Source: Rhodothermaceae bacterium (GTDB lineage Bacteria > Bacteroidota > Rhodothermia > Rhodothermales > Bin80). Taken from it: a DNA stretch of 64,000 nucleotides. Location of the stretch: positions 1 to 64,000 of the forward strand of contig VXSC01000020.1 of NCBI GenBank assembly GCA_009838195.1. Direction: 5' to 3'. Below, in pieces: positions 54,034 to 63,499 of this stretch (position 1 is the first letter of the stretch; every line of letters begins with the position of its first letter). Position numbers and translations under genes: made by a program. A model generated the notes under the pieces. That model was not told the origin of the DNA, ran no database searches, and worked only from the letters and a program-made list of their open reading frames with translations.

Positions 54034-54891
54034 TTAGATGTCCGATTCCAGTTCGCGAATCCAGATATTGCGAAAGCGCGTCGGTTCGTTGTGATCCTGA
54101 AGAAACAGGGGCAACGCATCTTCATGGGCTTTGTAGGGAGGACGGGATTTGTGTCCTGACGGGCCAGTCAGTATAACATTGTCCTGAACAAGTACATCGT
54201 TGTGGAAAACAGTTACTCTCGCTGGCTCCTTTAAACTACCATCTTCCTCAAAGTGGGGTCTCCTGAAGACAATGTCATAGGACTGCCATTCCAGTGGGGG
54301 TCGACTTGCATTCACCAGTGGAGGATATTGCCCGTACAATGAGGCGGCCTGTCCGTCGGGATAGGTCTTGTTGTTGAACGAGTTCAGTACTTGAACTTCA
54401 TAAGTGCTCATGAGATAGACGCCACTGTTACCACTGTCTTGCCCTTCTCCGCTGTTTGGGGTAGCCCATTCGATATGAAGCTGAACATCCCCAAATGAAC
54501 GTATGGTTTTGATAATACCCGTTCCAGGTTTGACCTCCATATAGCCATCTCGTAAATACCAAACGACCGGGTCTCCATTCGCATGAGTCCATTCGTCGAA
54601 ATTTGTGCCATCAAACAGTACAATTGCATCCGAAGGAGCAGGGGATGAAGTCAACTCTCCAGGGGTTACAATTTGTGGCTGGGGGCGATCAAGGTCATGG
54701 ATATCCCATGCTTCCAGAGAAGGGACTTGTCCCAGCACGGGGGAAACGGTGACCAAGAGAGCCAGAGATAGTATTGAGCCTCTTGCAAAACCCTCCTCCA
54801 ACCTGTAAAATATTGCCCTGGGTAGTCCATGGGTGATATCCGTATCTAAACGAAGGGGTTTTGCAAGAGCCTCTATTGTGAATTGCTGCAT
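54034..54891 (-). CDS. DUF1080 / 3-keto-disaccharide hydrolase family protein with an in-frame mobile-element insertion
   Basis: The mature part (about 220 residues) is a single concanavalin-like DUF1080 domain: DAIVLFDGTNFDEWTHANGD, GYMEVKPGTGIIKTIRSFGD, NSGVYLMSTYEVQVLNSFNN and the end PTRFRNIWIREL. This family is now annotated as 3-keto-disaccharide hydrolase. The N-terminus is unusual. MQQFTI is followed by 34 residues (EALAKPLRLD to RGSI) and then LSLALLVTVSPVLGQ. The 34 residues are encoded exactly by a 98-bp element plus its 4-bp target duplication. Without it the protein would begin with the ordinary signal peptide MQQFTILSLALLVTVSPVLG. A TTG inside the insert (residue about 30, LEEGF) could serve as a substitute start. 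Operon with a ROK kinase. Confidence 0.85.
   Translation of the reverse strand: MQQFTIEALAKPLRLDTDITHGLPRAIFYRLEEGFARGSILSLALLVTVSPVLGQVPSLEAWDIHDLDRPQPQIVTPGELTSSPAPSDAIVLFDGTNFDEWTHANGDPVVWYLRDGYMEVKPGTGIIKTIRSFGDVQLHIEWATPNSGEGQDSGNSGVYLMSTYEVQVLNSFNNKTYPDGQAASLYGQYPPLVNASRPPLEWQSYDIVFRRPHFEEDGSLKEPARVTVFHNDVLVQDNVILTGPSGHKSRPPYKAHEDALPLFLQDHNEPTRFRNIWIRELESDI
54772..54877. mobile_element. 98-bp MITE-like element with 18-bp inverted ends and TATT target duplication
   Basis: The left end GAGCCTCTTGCAAAACCC (54776-54793) and the right end GGGTTTTGCAAGAGCCTC (54856-54873) are inverted repeats with one mismatch in 18. TATT occurs directly outside both ends (54772-54775 and 54874-54877), the mark of transposition with a 4-bp target duplication. 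The 62-bp interior codes for no transposase, so it is a non-autonomous element. TTGCAAAA-containing ends recall some IS5-like elements, but I cannot assign the parent. No second copy was noticed in the window. Confidence 0.88.
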
Positions 54892-55667
54892 GGAAATGAA
54901 GTGCTTAATCAGGTTCTGTAATTAAGGCCAAAAAGATGGATTGTCAGCTTATCGAATGATATAGGTCATCAGCCTCACAATCCTGAGAACCCGTAAGATA
55001 ATACCTGGATGGGAAGGTGGCGTTATAGAGTCAGCCGATGGATGTTTTTTCAGGGTAAAGACTAGTTGGCACACATAGGCCTAGGCGACAGGTTCTATCA
55101 AATTTTATGCAGGGTTTCAACGAGATTCAGCCCTATGTCGAGAGTTATTAAGGGGATGGCATTACCTACAAGGATCCGTATCTTCCACGTTGCCATGCAT
55201 GATAAGGGTACTGTGCTGGGGTAAAATAAATTGGTCGAAACACGAAAAGATGCCGGAAATACATCGCTGGAACCCTGTGGATTTGAGGGGTGTTGGCGCC
55301 ACGAGGGTTTCAATTTTACGCCGGGCCGGTAGAACAAATTACCTGACTAGGTGGGAATCTGAACTTAAATCTGGAACAGGTAGGGATGGAGAAGACATTA
55401 TCTGGAGATGAATATCGTTGAACAAACGGGATCTATGTATTTTGAAGCATAGGTTGGGAGAAAGAATCGGAGTTACGCACACTGGAAGAATGTTTTGCCT
55501 GTATGAAATATTTTTGAGCGATGCAGCACAGTTGCTCACAGACGCAGCGCAGCGATGCGATCGTATTATTTGATTGGTTCTGAGGATGGCAGTAATCAAA
55601 AGTCTCCGACTACTGCCAGTATCCATTGCTCTACTTCTATAAGTCAACATCAATGCTCGAGGCGATT
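54892..55667. other. Long intergenic region between the DUF1080 operon and the GMC gene
   Basis: About 775 bases between divergent genes, with only short low-quality open frames (the longest near 55098-55337 on the minus strand, 79 codons, with no recognisable domain). It should contain the promoters of both transcription units. I see no tRNA, no repeat array and no clear insertion-sequence remnant. Confidence 0.4.
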
Positions 55668-57392
55668 ATGAATAAAAAAGCTGCTTATGTATCCCGGTCA
55701 CAGGAAATTACGGATGTCATCGTAGTGGGATCTGGTATCAGCGGAGGTTTTGCAGCAAAAGAGCTCACGGAGGCAGGGCTGAATGTTTTGCTTTTGGAGC
55801 GAGGTTACAACCTAGTGCATGGTGCAGGATACGTCACTGAACATCTGGAAAACTGGGAATTTCCTGCCCGCAATAGTAAGGGTTCACGCATGCATCAGCA
55901 GCAGTACGCGATTCAATCACGGACCTATGCTTTTGCGGAGCACACGGAACATTTTTTTATCAATGACAGAGAAAACCCTTATGTAGAAGGGGATCCATTC
56001 ACTTGGATCAGAGCGGATGTAGTTGGTGGGCGTTCACTTTTATGGGCTCGTCAATGCTATCGCTGGGGGCCTGTGGATTTTGAGGCGAATGTACAGGATG
56101 GCATGGGCATTGATTGGCCGATCCGATACGAAGAAATCGCACCGTGGTATGACCATGTGGAGCGATTTGCCGGGATCACAGGCCAACCGGAAGGCCTTCC
56201 GCAGTGTCCCGACGGCGTTTTCTTGCCTCCCATGCCCTTGAACTGGGCAGAACAGCGTGTCCGGGAGGCTATGGAGTCCCACTTTGACGACCGATTACTG
56301 ACAATTGGACGAGCGGCAATTCTTACCCAGCCTCATAATGGTCGGGCTGCATGCCATTATTGTGGACCATGTTACCGAGGATGCTCAGCAGGGGCCTATT
56401 TTAGTAGCCAGAGTGCAACACTGCCTGCTGCTTTTGCAACGGGCAGACTGACGCTACAACCGGAGAGTATCGTGCACAGCGTGATTTATGATGAAACACA
56501 AAGGAAAGCCACGGGGGTTCGCTACATAGATCGTAGTACGGGAGTCATGCGAGAGGCGTATGCTCGAACTATCTTCTTATGTGCCTCTGCATTAGGGACG
56601 ACACAGATCATGTTAAATTCGACATCGTCCCGCTTCCCCAATGGTCTTGCGAACGATAGTGGGGCTCTGGGACATTATTTGATGGATCATCATTTTCAGA
56701 TTGGTGCCACCGGTCAACTGCCAGGCGGCGAAGACCGATATTTTCAAGGGAGTCGTCCGAACGGGATCTATGTTCCGCGGTTTCGGAATCTTTCCAAAGA
56801 AACCCGGCGCAGCGACTACCTTCGGGGCTTTGGCTATCAGGGAGAGGCGACGAGACCCTCCTGGGGTCGCCTGGTTCACGGCTTTGGACCCGAGCTCAAA
56901 CAAACACTCAGGAGGCCCGGGCCCTGGGAAATGGTGCTGGAGGCATTTGGTGAAGCATTACCAAGTTTTGACAACTATGTGACACTCGATGAATCCGTCA
57001 CGGACGCATGGGGGATGCCAGTTTTACGAATCCACTGTAAGTGGGGTGAGAATGAATTTGCCATGCGCGAGGACATGAAAGAATCAGCTGCAGAAATGCT
57101 GGATGCCGCGGGCGCTAAAAACATAGAGATCTATGATCACCATACAGAGGATGGCCTTGGTGCGGAACCGGGGTTGGGGATACATGAAATGGGAACTGCT
57201 CGTATGGGACGGGACCCGGCAACCAGTGTATTAAATGCACATAATCAGTGTCACTCAGTCCCCAATGTATTTGTGACTGATGGCGCATGCATGACTTCCT
57301 CGGCGTGTCAGAATCCATCAATTACATACATGGCTTTGACGGCAAGAGCCGCCAGTTATACGGTTGATCAACTGAAACGTTTGAATCTCTGA
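55668..57392 (+). CDS. GMC-family oxidoreductase (gluconate 2-dehydrogenase flavoprotein-like)
   Basis: A 574-residue FAD enzyme. DVIVVGSGISGGFAAKELTE is the FAD site and RADVVGGRSLLWARQCYRWG the second FAD loop. CHYCGPCYRGCSAGAYFSSQ is a Cys-rich stretch usual in the gluconate-dehydrogenase-like branch. The C-terminal LGIHEMGTARMGRDPATSVL and CQNPSITYMALTARAA hold the catalytic His/Asn region. ATG 55668 (preceded by GAGGCG) is chosen over an upstream in-frame ATG at 55626. It has no signal peptide; export together with the Tat-signal-bearing subunit 3 (62035) is plausible. The likely substrate is a sugar or glycoside oxidised at C3 or similar. Confidence 0.88.
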   Translation: MNKKAAYVSRSQEITDVIVVGSGISGGFAAKELTEAGLNVLLLERGYNLVHGAGYVTEHLENWEFPARNSKGSRMHQQQYAIQSRTYAFAEHTEHFFINDRENPYVEGDPFTWIRADVVGGRSLLWARQCYRWGPVDFEANVQDGMGIDWPIRYEEIAPWYDHVERFAGITGQPEGLPQCPDGVFLPPMPLNWAEQRVREAMESHFDDRLLTIGRAAILTQPHNGRAACHYCGPCYRGCSAGAYFSSQSATLPAAFATGRLTLQPESIVHSVIYDETQRKATGVRYIDRSTGVMREAYARTIFLCASALGTTQIMLNSTSSRFPNGLANDSGALGHYLMDHHFQIGATGQLPGGEDRYFQGSRPNGIYVPRFRNLSKETRRSDYLRGFGYQGEATRPSWGRLVHGFGPELKQTLRRPGPWEMVLEAFGEALPSFDNYVTLDESVTDAWGMPVLRIHCKWGENEFAMREDMKESAAEMLDAAGAKNIEIYDHHTEDGLGAEPGLGIHEMGTARMGRDPATSVLNAHNQCHSVPNVFVTDGACMTSSACQNPSITYMALTARAASYTVDQLKRLNL

Positions 57393-57509
57393 TTACGTGA
57401 AGAGGCGGCGAATTGTCAGCTTGATGATAGGAGACACGTTCTGTACCTGTAGATTTCAAAGCAATATGCGGTACAGCCAGGCCCTTTATATTGCCCCGAC
57501 TACATTCAA

Positions 57510-58337
57510 ATGATTGCTTTACTTCTTCTGATCCAGTTATCTCCTCTGCAGGAGGCACTTACTTTCCACGCTTCTTTTGATTCGGCATCGACCGCAGACA
57601 TTGCAGCGGGAGATCCGGTTCTTTACCGGGCTCAGGGGTGGGGGGAGCGCAATAATGCCAAGCCAGCTTCCTTACCTGAAGGTGACGTGTCGATTCTATC
57701 TCATGGCGGCCGCCATGGCGGAGCCTTAAACTTTTCCCGGTACGCGGAAGCACTTTACTTTTTTAGGGCACAAGATAATTTGCCTTACCACCAAGAGGGA
57801 TGGAATGTGACCATCTCATTCTGGCTGAAACTGGATCCCAATCAGGACTTGTTTGAGGGGCAGTGGTGCGATCCGATACAGATCACGTCACGAGCTTGGG
57901 ATGACGCCTCCATATTCGTAGACTTTACTCGTAACCGTCCACGGCAATTTCGATTTGCAGCATTTGCGGACCGCACGATATGGAACCCCGATAACCAGCC
58001 GTGGGAGGAAATGGCACCGGGAGTCATGCCAATGATCATTGTATCTGATCCACCATTTTCGCACGATTCATGGACGCATGTGGTCCTGGTATTACAGAAA
58101 TTCAACACCGATCAAAACCATGCGGTACTCTTCGGCTATCTCAATGGAGAACTCTCTGGTGTGTTGGAAGGGCGGGACCAAATCCTTACCTGGAACTCTG
58201 AGGATGTCCTCACGCAGATCGGACTACAGTTCAAGGGTCAGATAGACGACTTGGCCTTCTTCAATCGAGATCTCTCGACTGCGGAAATCCAACAACTATA
58301 CATGCTGCCGGAGGGCATTGCTGCGTTACACAAATAG
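57510..58337 (+). CDS. Exported LamG (concanavalin-like) domain protein
   Basis: A 275-residue protein with a short hydrophobic leader (IALLLLIQLSPLQEAL). A LamG/concanavalin fold follows: LTFHASFDSASTADIAAGDP, VTISFWLKLDPNQDLFEGQW, WTHVVLVLQKFN, FGYLNGELSGVLEGR and the closing GQIDDLAFFNRDLSTAEIQQ. This domain usually binds carbohydrate. It ends one base before the next ATG (58339), so it is co-transcribed with the dehydrogenase-cytochrome lipoprotein. Confidence 0.82.
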   Translation: MIALLLLIQLSPLQEALTFHASFDSASTADIAAGDPVLYRAQGWGERNNAKPASLPEGDVSILSHGGRHGGALNFSRYAEALYFFRAQDNLPYHQEGWNVTISFWLKLDPNQDLFEGQWCDPIQITSRAWDDASIFVDFTRNRPRQFRFAAFADRTIWNPDNQPWEEMAPGVMPMIIVSDPPFSHDSWTHVVLVLQKFNTDQNHAVLFGYLNGELSGVLEGRDQILTWNSEDVLTQIGLQFKGQIDDLAFFNRDLSTAEIQQLYMLPEGIAALHK

Positions 58338-58338
58338 T

Positions 58339-61221
58339 ATGCATAAGTACTATCTCTTGCTATTATCCGTGCTGCTTTGGAGTTGCACGACGACAACCGG
58401 ACCTCCTTATGCTCCCGGTGAAGCACTTGGCACCATCGAGGTTGAAGAGGGATTCGCCGTCGAGTTGTTTGCTGCAGAGCCACTTGTACAGGATCCCGTG
58501 GCGATGACGATTGATGAGCGGGGACGGGTGTATGTGGTAGAGATGCCCGGTTATCCGTTAGACACGGGTGGTTCTGGGCGAGTGAAGCTCCTTAGTGATA
58601 CGGACGGTGACGGGTATCCGGATACTGCCACTCTTTTTGCCGAGGGATTGACGCTCCCCAACGGGGTGATGCGCTGGAAACAAGGGGTGGTCGTAACGGA
58701 CCCACCAGATGTTCTTTACCTCGAAGATACTGATGCGGATGGAGTTGCAGATGTTCGTGAAGTCATGCTCACGGGGTTTGCCTTGAGTAATCCTCAGCAC
58801 AATGCAAATACCCCCCTTTATGGTCTTGACAACTGGATCTACATTGCCAATAACGGCACGATTTCCTGGACAGAAAAATATGCAGACCCGTTCGGTGATA
58901 CTGGCGGGGAGATCTTCTTTCCCGCTCAGCCGGAAGCTCCTCGGTTACCTCCGAATGGATTTGATCGCAATATTCGGTTTCGACCGGACACATTCGAACT
59001 TCAGATGCGGAGTGGGGATTCACAGTTCGGCCACACGTTTGACGCATGGGGGCGTCATTTCCTAAATAGTAACAGCCATCATCATTATTACGAGGCATTG
59101 GCAGCACCTTATCTGGAGCGTAACCTGTCCGTTGCAGTTGGCGATGCGACTCAAACTTCATTGCGCGGTGCCAGAGCCTCCCAGGTGTTCCCGATTACTG
59201 TAGATCCAGAGCACCAACTGCTTACGGATCGGGGAGTGATGACATCTGCATGTGGCATCACATGGTATCATGGGGGCTTGTTTCCTGCTCCATATAACGA
59301 CAATATTACCTTTACGGCTGAGCCAGTACACAACCTTGTCCATGTGAACAAGGTTACGGTAGAGGGCAGCAATTTTGTTGCCTCCCGGATCAGAGAGGGG
59401 GAAGAATTTCTGGCTTCAACCGATAGTTGGTTTAGACCTGTGAATTTCACCGTGGGACCGGACGGAGCGCTATATATCGTAGATTATTATCGGCAAATCG
59501 TGGAGCATCCAGAGTGGATGGATGATGACGTCGTCGAAGCAGGGATTCTGACACAAGGCACTTCGCGAGGTAGAATTTATCGTATCGTTCCAGAGGGAAC
59601 TCCGCGGCCGTTTTGGGTAAATACCCTGGAGTCAATGGATACTTCGGAACGCGTCCATCGTCTGTCTGACGCGAACGGATGGTGGAGAATGGCAGCGCAA
59701 CGATTGCTTGTGTCCGAGCGTGATACAGCCGCCATACCGCTTTTGAGGGAACAGCTTTCCCAGGAAACGCAACCGGAAGGGCGACTCCATATCCTGTGGT
59801 CTTTGCATGGACTGGGTGCCCTTCGTACGGAGGACATTCGCATCGGATTAGAGGATCCTCATCCCGGTGTTCGAGAAAATGCGGTCCGTCTAGCAGAAAT
59901 GGACAAAAATGGTTGGGAGGCCCTGGCCCCTGATCTCCTACAACTTGTCAACGACACCAACGCAAAGGTACGCTATCAGGTCTTGACGACTCTTGGACTG
60001 ATCGATACAGACTCCGAAGAGATCTTACGTGCACAGGAGCAGATTCTACGTCGAGATATTGATGATGAATGGGTGCAGATAGCTGCCCTGCTTTCGGTGC
60101 CCTCGGATCGTCTTCTCAGGATTGCCCTGAGCCATTCGGATAATTCTGCGCTTGTGGAGAAATTAGCTGGGGTAATCGCTCGAGAACAGCGTGCAACTAC
60201 ACTCTTCGCGAGAGTGCTTGCCTCGGGCGATGATTTGTGGTGGCATGCTCCGGTGCTTCGTGGTATCGCTTCAGCCGGCTCGAAAGCATCTTCTTCGCAG
60301 GCAAACGACCTGGTAGCATGGATGTGGTCAACTAGAAACGAGGAAGTTGCGCGTGCGATACTGGCACTCTTGCCGGTAACCAACTTGACTGCGGATGTTG
60401 TGGATGAGGCGTACCGCTTGGCTCAAGATCCGCAAGTATCTCTACCTCAACGTCTCAGGGCAGTACGCATTCTATCAGTTGCTCCTACTGGTCCGGAGTT
60501 ACTGATTACTCTGTTCACCGGTGAAGCACCGCTGGATGTACAACTTGAGGTGTTAAGGGGGCTGCGCCGGAGGGGTGGGGTGGAAGTTGCGGTGCATATC
60601 CTGAATGAATGGACACGCTTGACTCCGCAATTGAGGCGTACTGCTTTGGAAACGTTTAATAATGCCGAGCGAGCCGCTATCCTTGTTGAAGCTTTGGAAT
60701 CAGGGGTTGTTTCTACTGCAGAGCTATCTTGGAATCAGAGAGTGCGACTGATGCGTGATACCCCGGAGCCAACCCGCAGCCGTGCTCGTGCGCTACTCCA
60801 AGTGACCGATGAGGCCCACGGGAAGGTGGTAACCGATCTCGTCGGCAATTTCGAATCGGGAGCGTCCATATTTGCGACTACCTGCGCGTCCTGTCATACA
60901 CGAGGGTTTGGGCCAGACTTGGCGACCGTTAGTCATTGGCCAGACCATATGCTGATTGATGCCATTCGTAATCCATCCAAGTCTATCTCTAGCGGTTTTG
61001 AGTTGTGGCAGGTGGTGACGGTGCAGGGAGATACTTTGCGGGGTACTATCGCTTCGGAAACCGCCTCGGCGGTGCGGCTTTTGGATGACCAATCAGATAC
61101 AGTCATTCGCCGATCGGAAATTGAGAGTGTACTGCCAATGACGATTTCGGGGATGCCGGAGGAGTTGGTTCCCGATCCCCAGAAGCTGGCAGATCTCTTG
61201 GAGTTTTTGAAGCAGCTCTGA
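58339..61221 (+). CDS. Lipoprotein: PVC-type dehydrogenase propeller, HEAT repeats, cytochrome c
   Basis: A 960-residue exported protein with lipobox LLSVLLWSC. Residues about 30-440 form a glucose/sorbosone dehydrogenase-like propeller of the membrane-bound-dehydrogenase (TIGR02604) type: GFAVELFAAEPLVQDPVAMT, LSDTDGDGYPDTATLFAEGL, PNGVMRWKQGVVV and TVGPDGALYIVDYYRQI. Then come about 350 residues of HEAT-like helical repeats. A C-terminal heme domain has the c-heme site CASCH in TTCASCHTRGFGPDLATVS (Cys near 851) and a distal Met in a later MTISGMPEEL. It probably oxidises a sugar and delivers electrons to the heme. ATG 58339 is preferred over the upstream TTG 58318 because it opens the signal peptide. 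Confidence 0.88.
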   Translation: MHKYYLLLLSVLLWSCTTTTGPPYAPGEALGTIEVEEGFAVELFAAEPLVQDPVAMTIDERGRVYVVEMPGYPLDTGGSGRVKLLSDTDGDGYPDTATLFAEGLTLPNGVMRWKQGVVVTDPPDVLYLEDTDADGVADVREVMLTGFALSNPQHNANTPLYGLDNWIYIANNGTISWTEKYADPFGDTGGEIFFPAQPEAPRLPPNGFDRNIRFRPDTFELQMRSGDSQFGHTFDAWGRHFLNSNSHHHYYEALAAPYLERNLSVAVGDATQTSLRGARASQVFPITVDPEHQLLTDRGVMTSACGITWYHGGLFPAPYNDNITFTAEPVHNLVHVNKVTVEGSNFVASRIREGEEFLASTDSWFRPVNFTVGPDGALYIVDYYRQIVEHPEWMDDDVVEAGILTQGTSRGRIYRIVPEGTPRPFWVNTLESMDTSERVHRLSDANGWWRMAAQRLLVSERDTAAIPLLREQLSQETQPEGRLHILWSLHGLGALRTEDIRIGLEDPHPGVRENAVRLAEMDKNGWEALAPDLLQLVNDTNAKVRYQVLTTLGLIDTDSEEILRAQEQILRRDIDDEWVQIAALLSVPSDRLLRIALSHSDNSALVEKLAGVIAREQRATTLFARVLASGDDLWWHAPVLRGIASAGSKASSSQANDLVAWMWSTRNEEVARAILALLPVTNLTADVVDEAYRLAQDPQVSLPQRLRAVRILSVAPTGPELLITLFTGEAPLDVQLEVLRGLRRRGGVEVAVHILNEWTRLTPQLRRTALETFNNAERAAILVEALESGVVSTAELSWNQRVRLMRDTPEPTRSRARALLQVTDEAHGKVVTDLVGNFESGASIFATTCASCHTRGFGPDLATVSHWPDHMLIDAIRNPSKSISSGFELWQVVTVQGDTLRGTIASETASAVRLLDDQSDTVIRRSEIESVLPMTISGMPEELVPDPQKLADLLEFLKQL

Positions 61222-61287
61222 AGGCTCAGTACATCCCAATTGATACATTTTCTGCGGTGGTACCGCTTAAGTCGGCTGGACTGCCAA

Positions 61288-61758
61288 TTATTGAGGCAGA
61301 AATAATTCTTCAATTTTTGCGCGACGGTATTCGAAAATTTTTCGCAGTTCTGGTTTGACCATCAACTGGTCAATCAGTGCGCCTCCCGGTACCAGATAAT
61401 TGACTGTATCGTCCACCCGAGTCCCTCCGTTTTCGGAATGGAAATCGTGGCGGTGCACCCACTTCTGATACGGTCCACGCAGCTGCACATCGGTGAATCC
61501 ATTCGGGGGATCCCATGCTGTGATTTCAGTTTGCCAACTGATTGGGAATCCACGTACTCGCAATTGATAGTCAATCAGAGCTCCCGGGTACATCTCAATC
61601 GGGCCGGGTGTGACAATGCGAAAACTCAGAAAAGGAGGAGTGATCCGCTCCAGATTACGAGCCTCGGCGAAAAATGCAAATGTCTCCTCAAGAGGAATCG
61701 GTAACCACTGGCTTGTGGTGAAGATCAGGTCTGTGTCTTTGGGTGTACGTGGCTTCAT
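61288..61758 (-). CDS. SRPBCC-fold protein (polyketide cyclase/dehydrase-like)
   Basis: A 156-residue START/SRPBCC-type protein. The marks are QWLPIPLEETFAFFAEARNL (the first strand and helix), ERITPPFLSFRIV, GFPISWQTEITAWDPPNGFT and a RGPYQKWVHRHDF segment. This group is found in many bacteria as small hydrophobic-ligand-binding proteins of unknown role. It is on the opposite strand from its neighbours and so probably an independent gene. Confidence 0.82.
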   Translation of the reverse strand: MKPRTPKDTDLIFTTSQWLPIPLEETFAFFAEARNLERITPPFLSFRIVTPGPIEMYPGALIDYQLRVRGFPISWQTEITAWDPPNGFTDVQLRGPYQKWVHRHDFHSENGGTRVDDTVNYLVPGGALIDQLMVKPELRKIFEYRRAKIEELFLPQ

Positions 61759-62034
61759 TTTGAATTCATCGTAATCGTAAGGTTATTATCTAAAAGGGTG
61801 CCAAATAGCACAGGTGAGATACAAATTCCCACAAGGAGCGTGAATTGTTGCACTGTGAAGGGAGTGCAGTTGAATAGCGAACAAACTCCATTCCAGTCTA
61901 CTTTCAACTGCGATCATCATCCAAAACTCTTCGGTTCACTATCTTCTGATGATATTCTTTAACTTGTTGCTCCTGGATTGTTCTGAAACATTGCTCAACC
62001 CTTTGTTTTACAAACGGAACCCCTGAGATATTTG

Positions 62035-62607
62035 ATGGATCGAAGAACCGCATTACAGCGCATTGCGCTCTTGATGGGATGTACGATTTCGGCATCCACT
62101 GTTGCCGGAGTCCTTGGAGGATGCAGTGCAGGTAGAAATGAGGTTGTTTTTGAAGCTCGTACATTGACACAGGGGCGCGATGAGCTTGTTGCAACGCTTT
62201 CAGAATTGATTATCCCAGAAACAGACACGCCGGGAGCGCGTGCCGCCAAAGTGCACGAGTTCGCGGATAATATGCTCACGGACTGGTATGATGAGGCTGA
62301 AGTAGAGGAGTTTCTGGCAGGATTGGAAGATGTCCAGCGACGTGCCGGAGACTATGATTCAGCATCCTTCATGGATCTGGATCCTGACAGGCAGATCGAA
62401 ATCCTGACCCAGATGGAAAAAGAGGTGGAAGTGTGGCGCGAAAATGGAGAACTGGGGACAACTCCTTTCTTTCAAACGATCAAATCATTAACACTCTTTG
62501 GCTATTATACTTCCGAGGTTGGCGCTACGCAGGAATTGCGTGTAAATCCGATGGGAGTTTATAGGCCAGATATTCCTTTTTCTGAAATTGGCCGTGCATG
62601 GGCCTGA
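62035..62607 (+). CDS. Gluconate 2-dehydrogenase subunit 3 family protein
   Basis: A 190-residue protein. It begins MDRRTALQRIALLMG, a twin-arginine signal, followed by a hydrophobic stretch ending in a lipobox VLGGCSAG. The subunit-3 core has LVATLSELIIPETDTPGARA and KVHEFADNMLTDWYDEAEVE, FLAGLEDVQRRA, and the end YYTSEVGATQELRVNPMGVY. Subunit 3 is the small partner of GMC flavoproteins and carries the export signal for both. ATG 62035 is used (a TTG is one codon earlier). It lies 4.6 kb from the GMC gene. Confidence 0.87.
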   Translation: MDRRTALQRIALLMGCTISASTVAGVLGGCSAGRNEVVFEARTLTQGRDELVATLSELIIPETDTPGARAAKVHEFADNMLTDWYDEAEVEEFLAGLEDVQRRAGDYDSASFMDLDPDRQIEILTQMEKEVEVWRENGELGTTPFFQTIKSLTLFGYYTSEVGATQELRVNPMGVYRPDIPFSEIGRAWA

Positions 62608-62632
62608 TCAGTAACCTAAATCCAAACGCATT

Positions 62633-63499
62633 ATGAACAGACGAACTTTTCTACAATCATCGGTGGCACTTCCGGCAGCTGTGGGGGCATTGGCTGGTTT
62701 TTCTTCAGGTAAATTACCAGAACCTCAGGGATCAAAAGCATTGGCACGTCCACGCTCTCTGGAGCGTATTGGGGTACAATTATACACCGTTAGGCATCTC
62801 ATGTCAAGTGATTACGAGGGGACGATTCGGGCTGTTGCGGATGCGGGCTATGACGAAGTAGAAACCGTATGGGACGCGGATCGCAACCCAGATGATATAC
62901 GTGCACTCTTTGATGAGGTGGGACTGGCTGCCCCTTCAGGTCATGTACCACTTGGTGCCCTGCAGGACGACTTAACAAAGGTGTTGGATGCATCAAAGCG
63001 GATTGGACATTCATATATCGTGTGCCCATGGCTGGATGAAGACCAGCGAACCATGGCCCACTACAGAAAATATGTCCCATTTTTTAACGAAGTGGGGGCT
63101 GCATGCAAAGAGTCCGGGATCCAGTTTGCGTACCATAATCATGAATTCGAATTTGAGCCCGCCGAAGATGGGATCATCCCTTATGACTTTATGCTCGCAG
63201 AGTTGGACCCGGATTTGGTGAAGATGGAGCTTGATCTATATTGGATTGCCTATGCAAACCGTGATCCAGTGGAATACTTCCAAAATTATCCGGGGCACTT
63301 CCCATTGTGTCATATCAAGGACATGGGAGCAGATCGTGAAATGACTCCCGTTGGTGAAGGCCAGATTGATTTTACCGCAATTTTAGCGGAAAGTGAAACT
63401 GCCGGACTCAAGCACTACTTCGTAGAACACGATCATCCAGGAGATGCATTGGCGAGCATCCGTACTAGTATTGCTCACCTACGATCGCTGGAATTCTAA
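62633..63499 (+). CDS. Exported sugar phosphate isomerase/epimerase-like TIM barrel
   Basis: A 288-residue protein with a Tat signal (MNRRTFLQSSVALPAAVGA). An AP-endonuclease-2/xylose-isomerase-like barrel follows: IGVQLYTVRHLMSSDYEGTI, YDEVETVWDADR, HVPLGALQDDLTKVLDASKR, FAYHNHEFEF with metal His, DLVKMELDLYWIAYANRDPV and LCHIKDMG. The metal ligands (Glu, Asp, His, Glu) are in the usual places. The exact reaction is open; in C3-oxidation pathways such barrels act on 3-keto sugars. It starts 25 bases after the subunit-3 gene and ends one base before the Gfo/Idh/MocA start. Confidence 0.85.
   Translation: MNRRTFLQSSVALPAAVGALAGFSSGKLPEPQGSKALARPRSLERIGVQLYTVRHLMSSDYEGTIRAVADAGYDEVETVWDADRNPDDIRALFDEVGLAAPSGHVPLGALQDDLTKVLDASKRIGHSYIVCPWLDEDQRTMAHYRKYVPFFNEVGAACKESGIQFAYHNHEFEFEPAEDGIIPYDFMLAELDPDLVKMELDLYWIAYANRDPVEYFQNYPGHFPLCHIKDMGADREMTPVGEGQIDFTAILAESETAGLKHYFVEHDHPGDALASIRTSIAHLRSLEF

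Noticed and set aside
55098..55337. 79-codon minus-strand frame, considered as a transposase remnant
   Set aside because: No recognisable motif, a second frame on the plus strand covers the same bases, and no inverted repeats or target duplications flank it.
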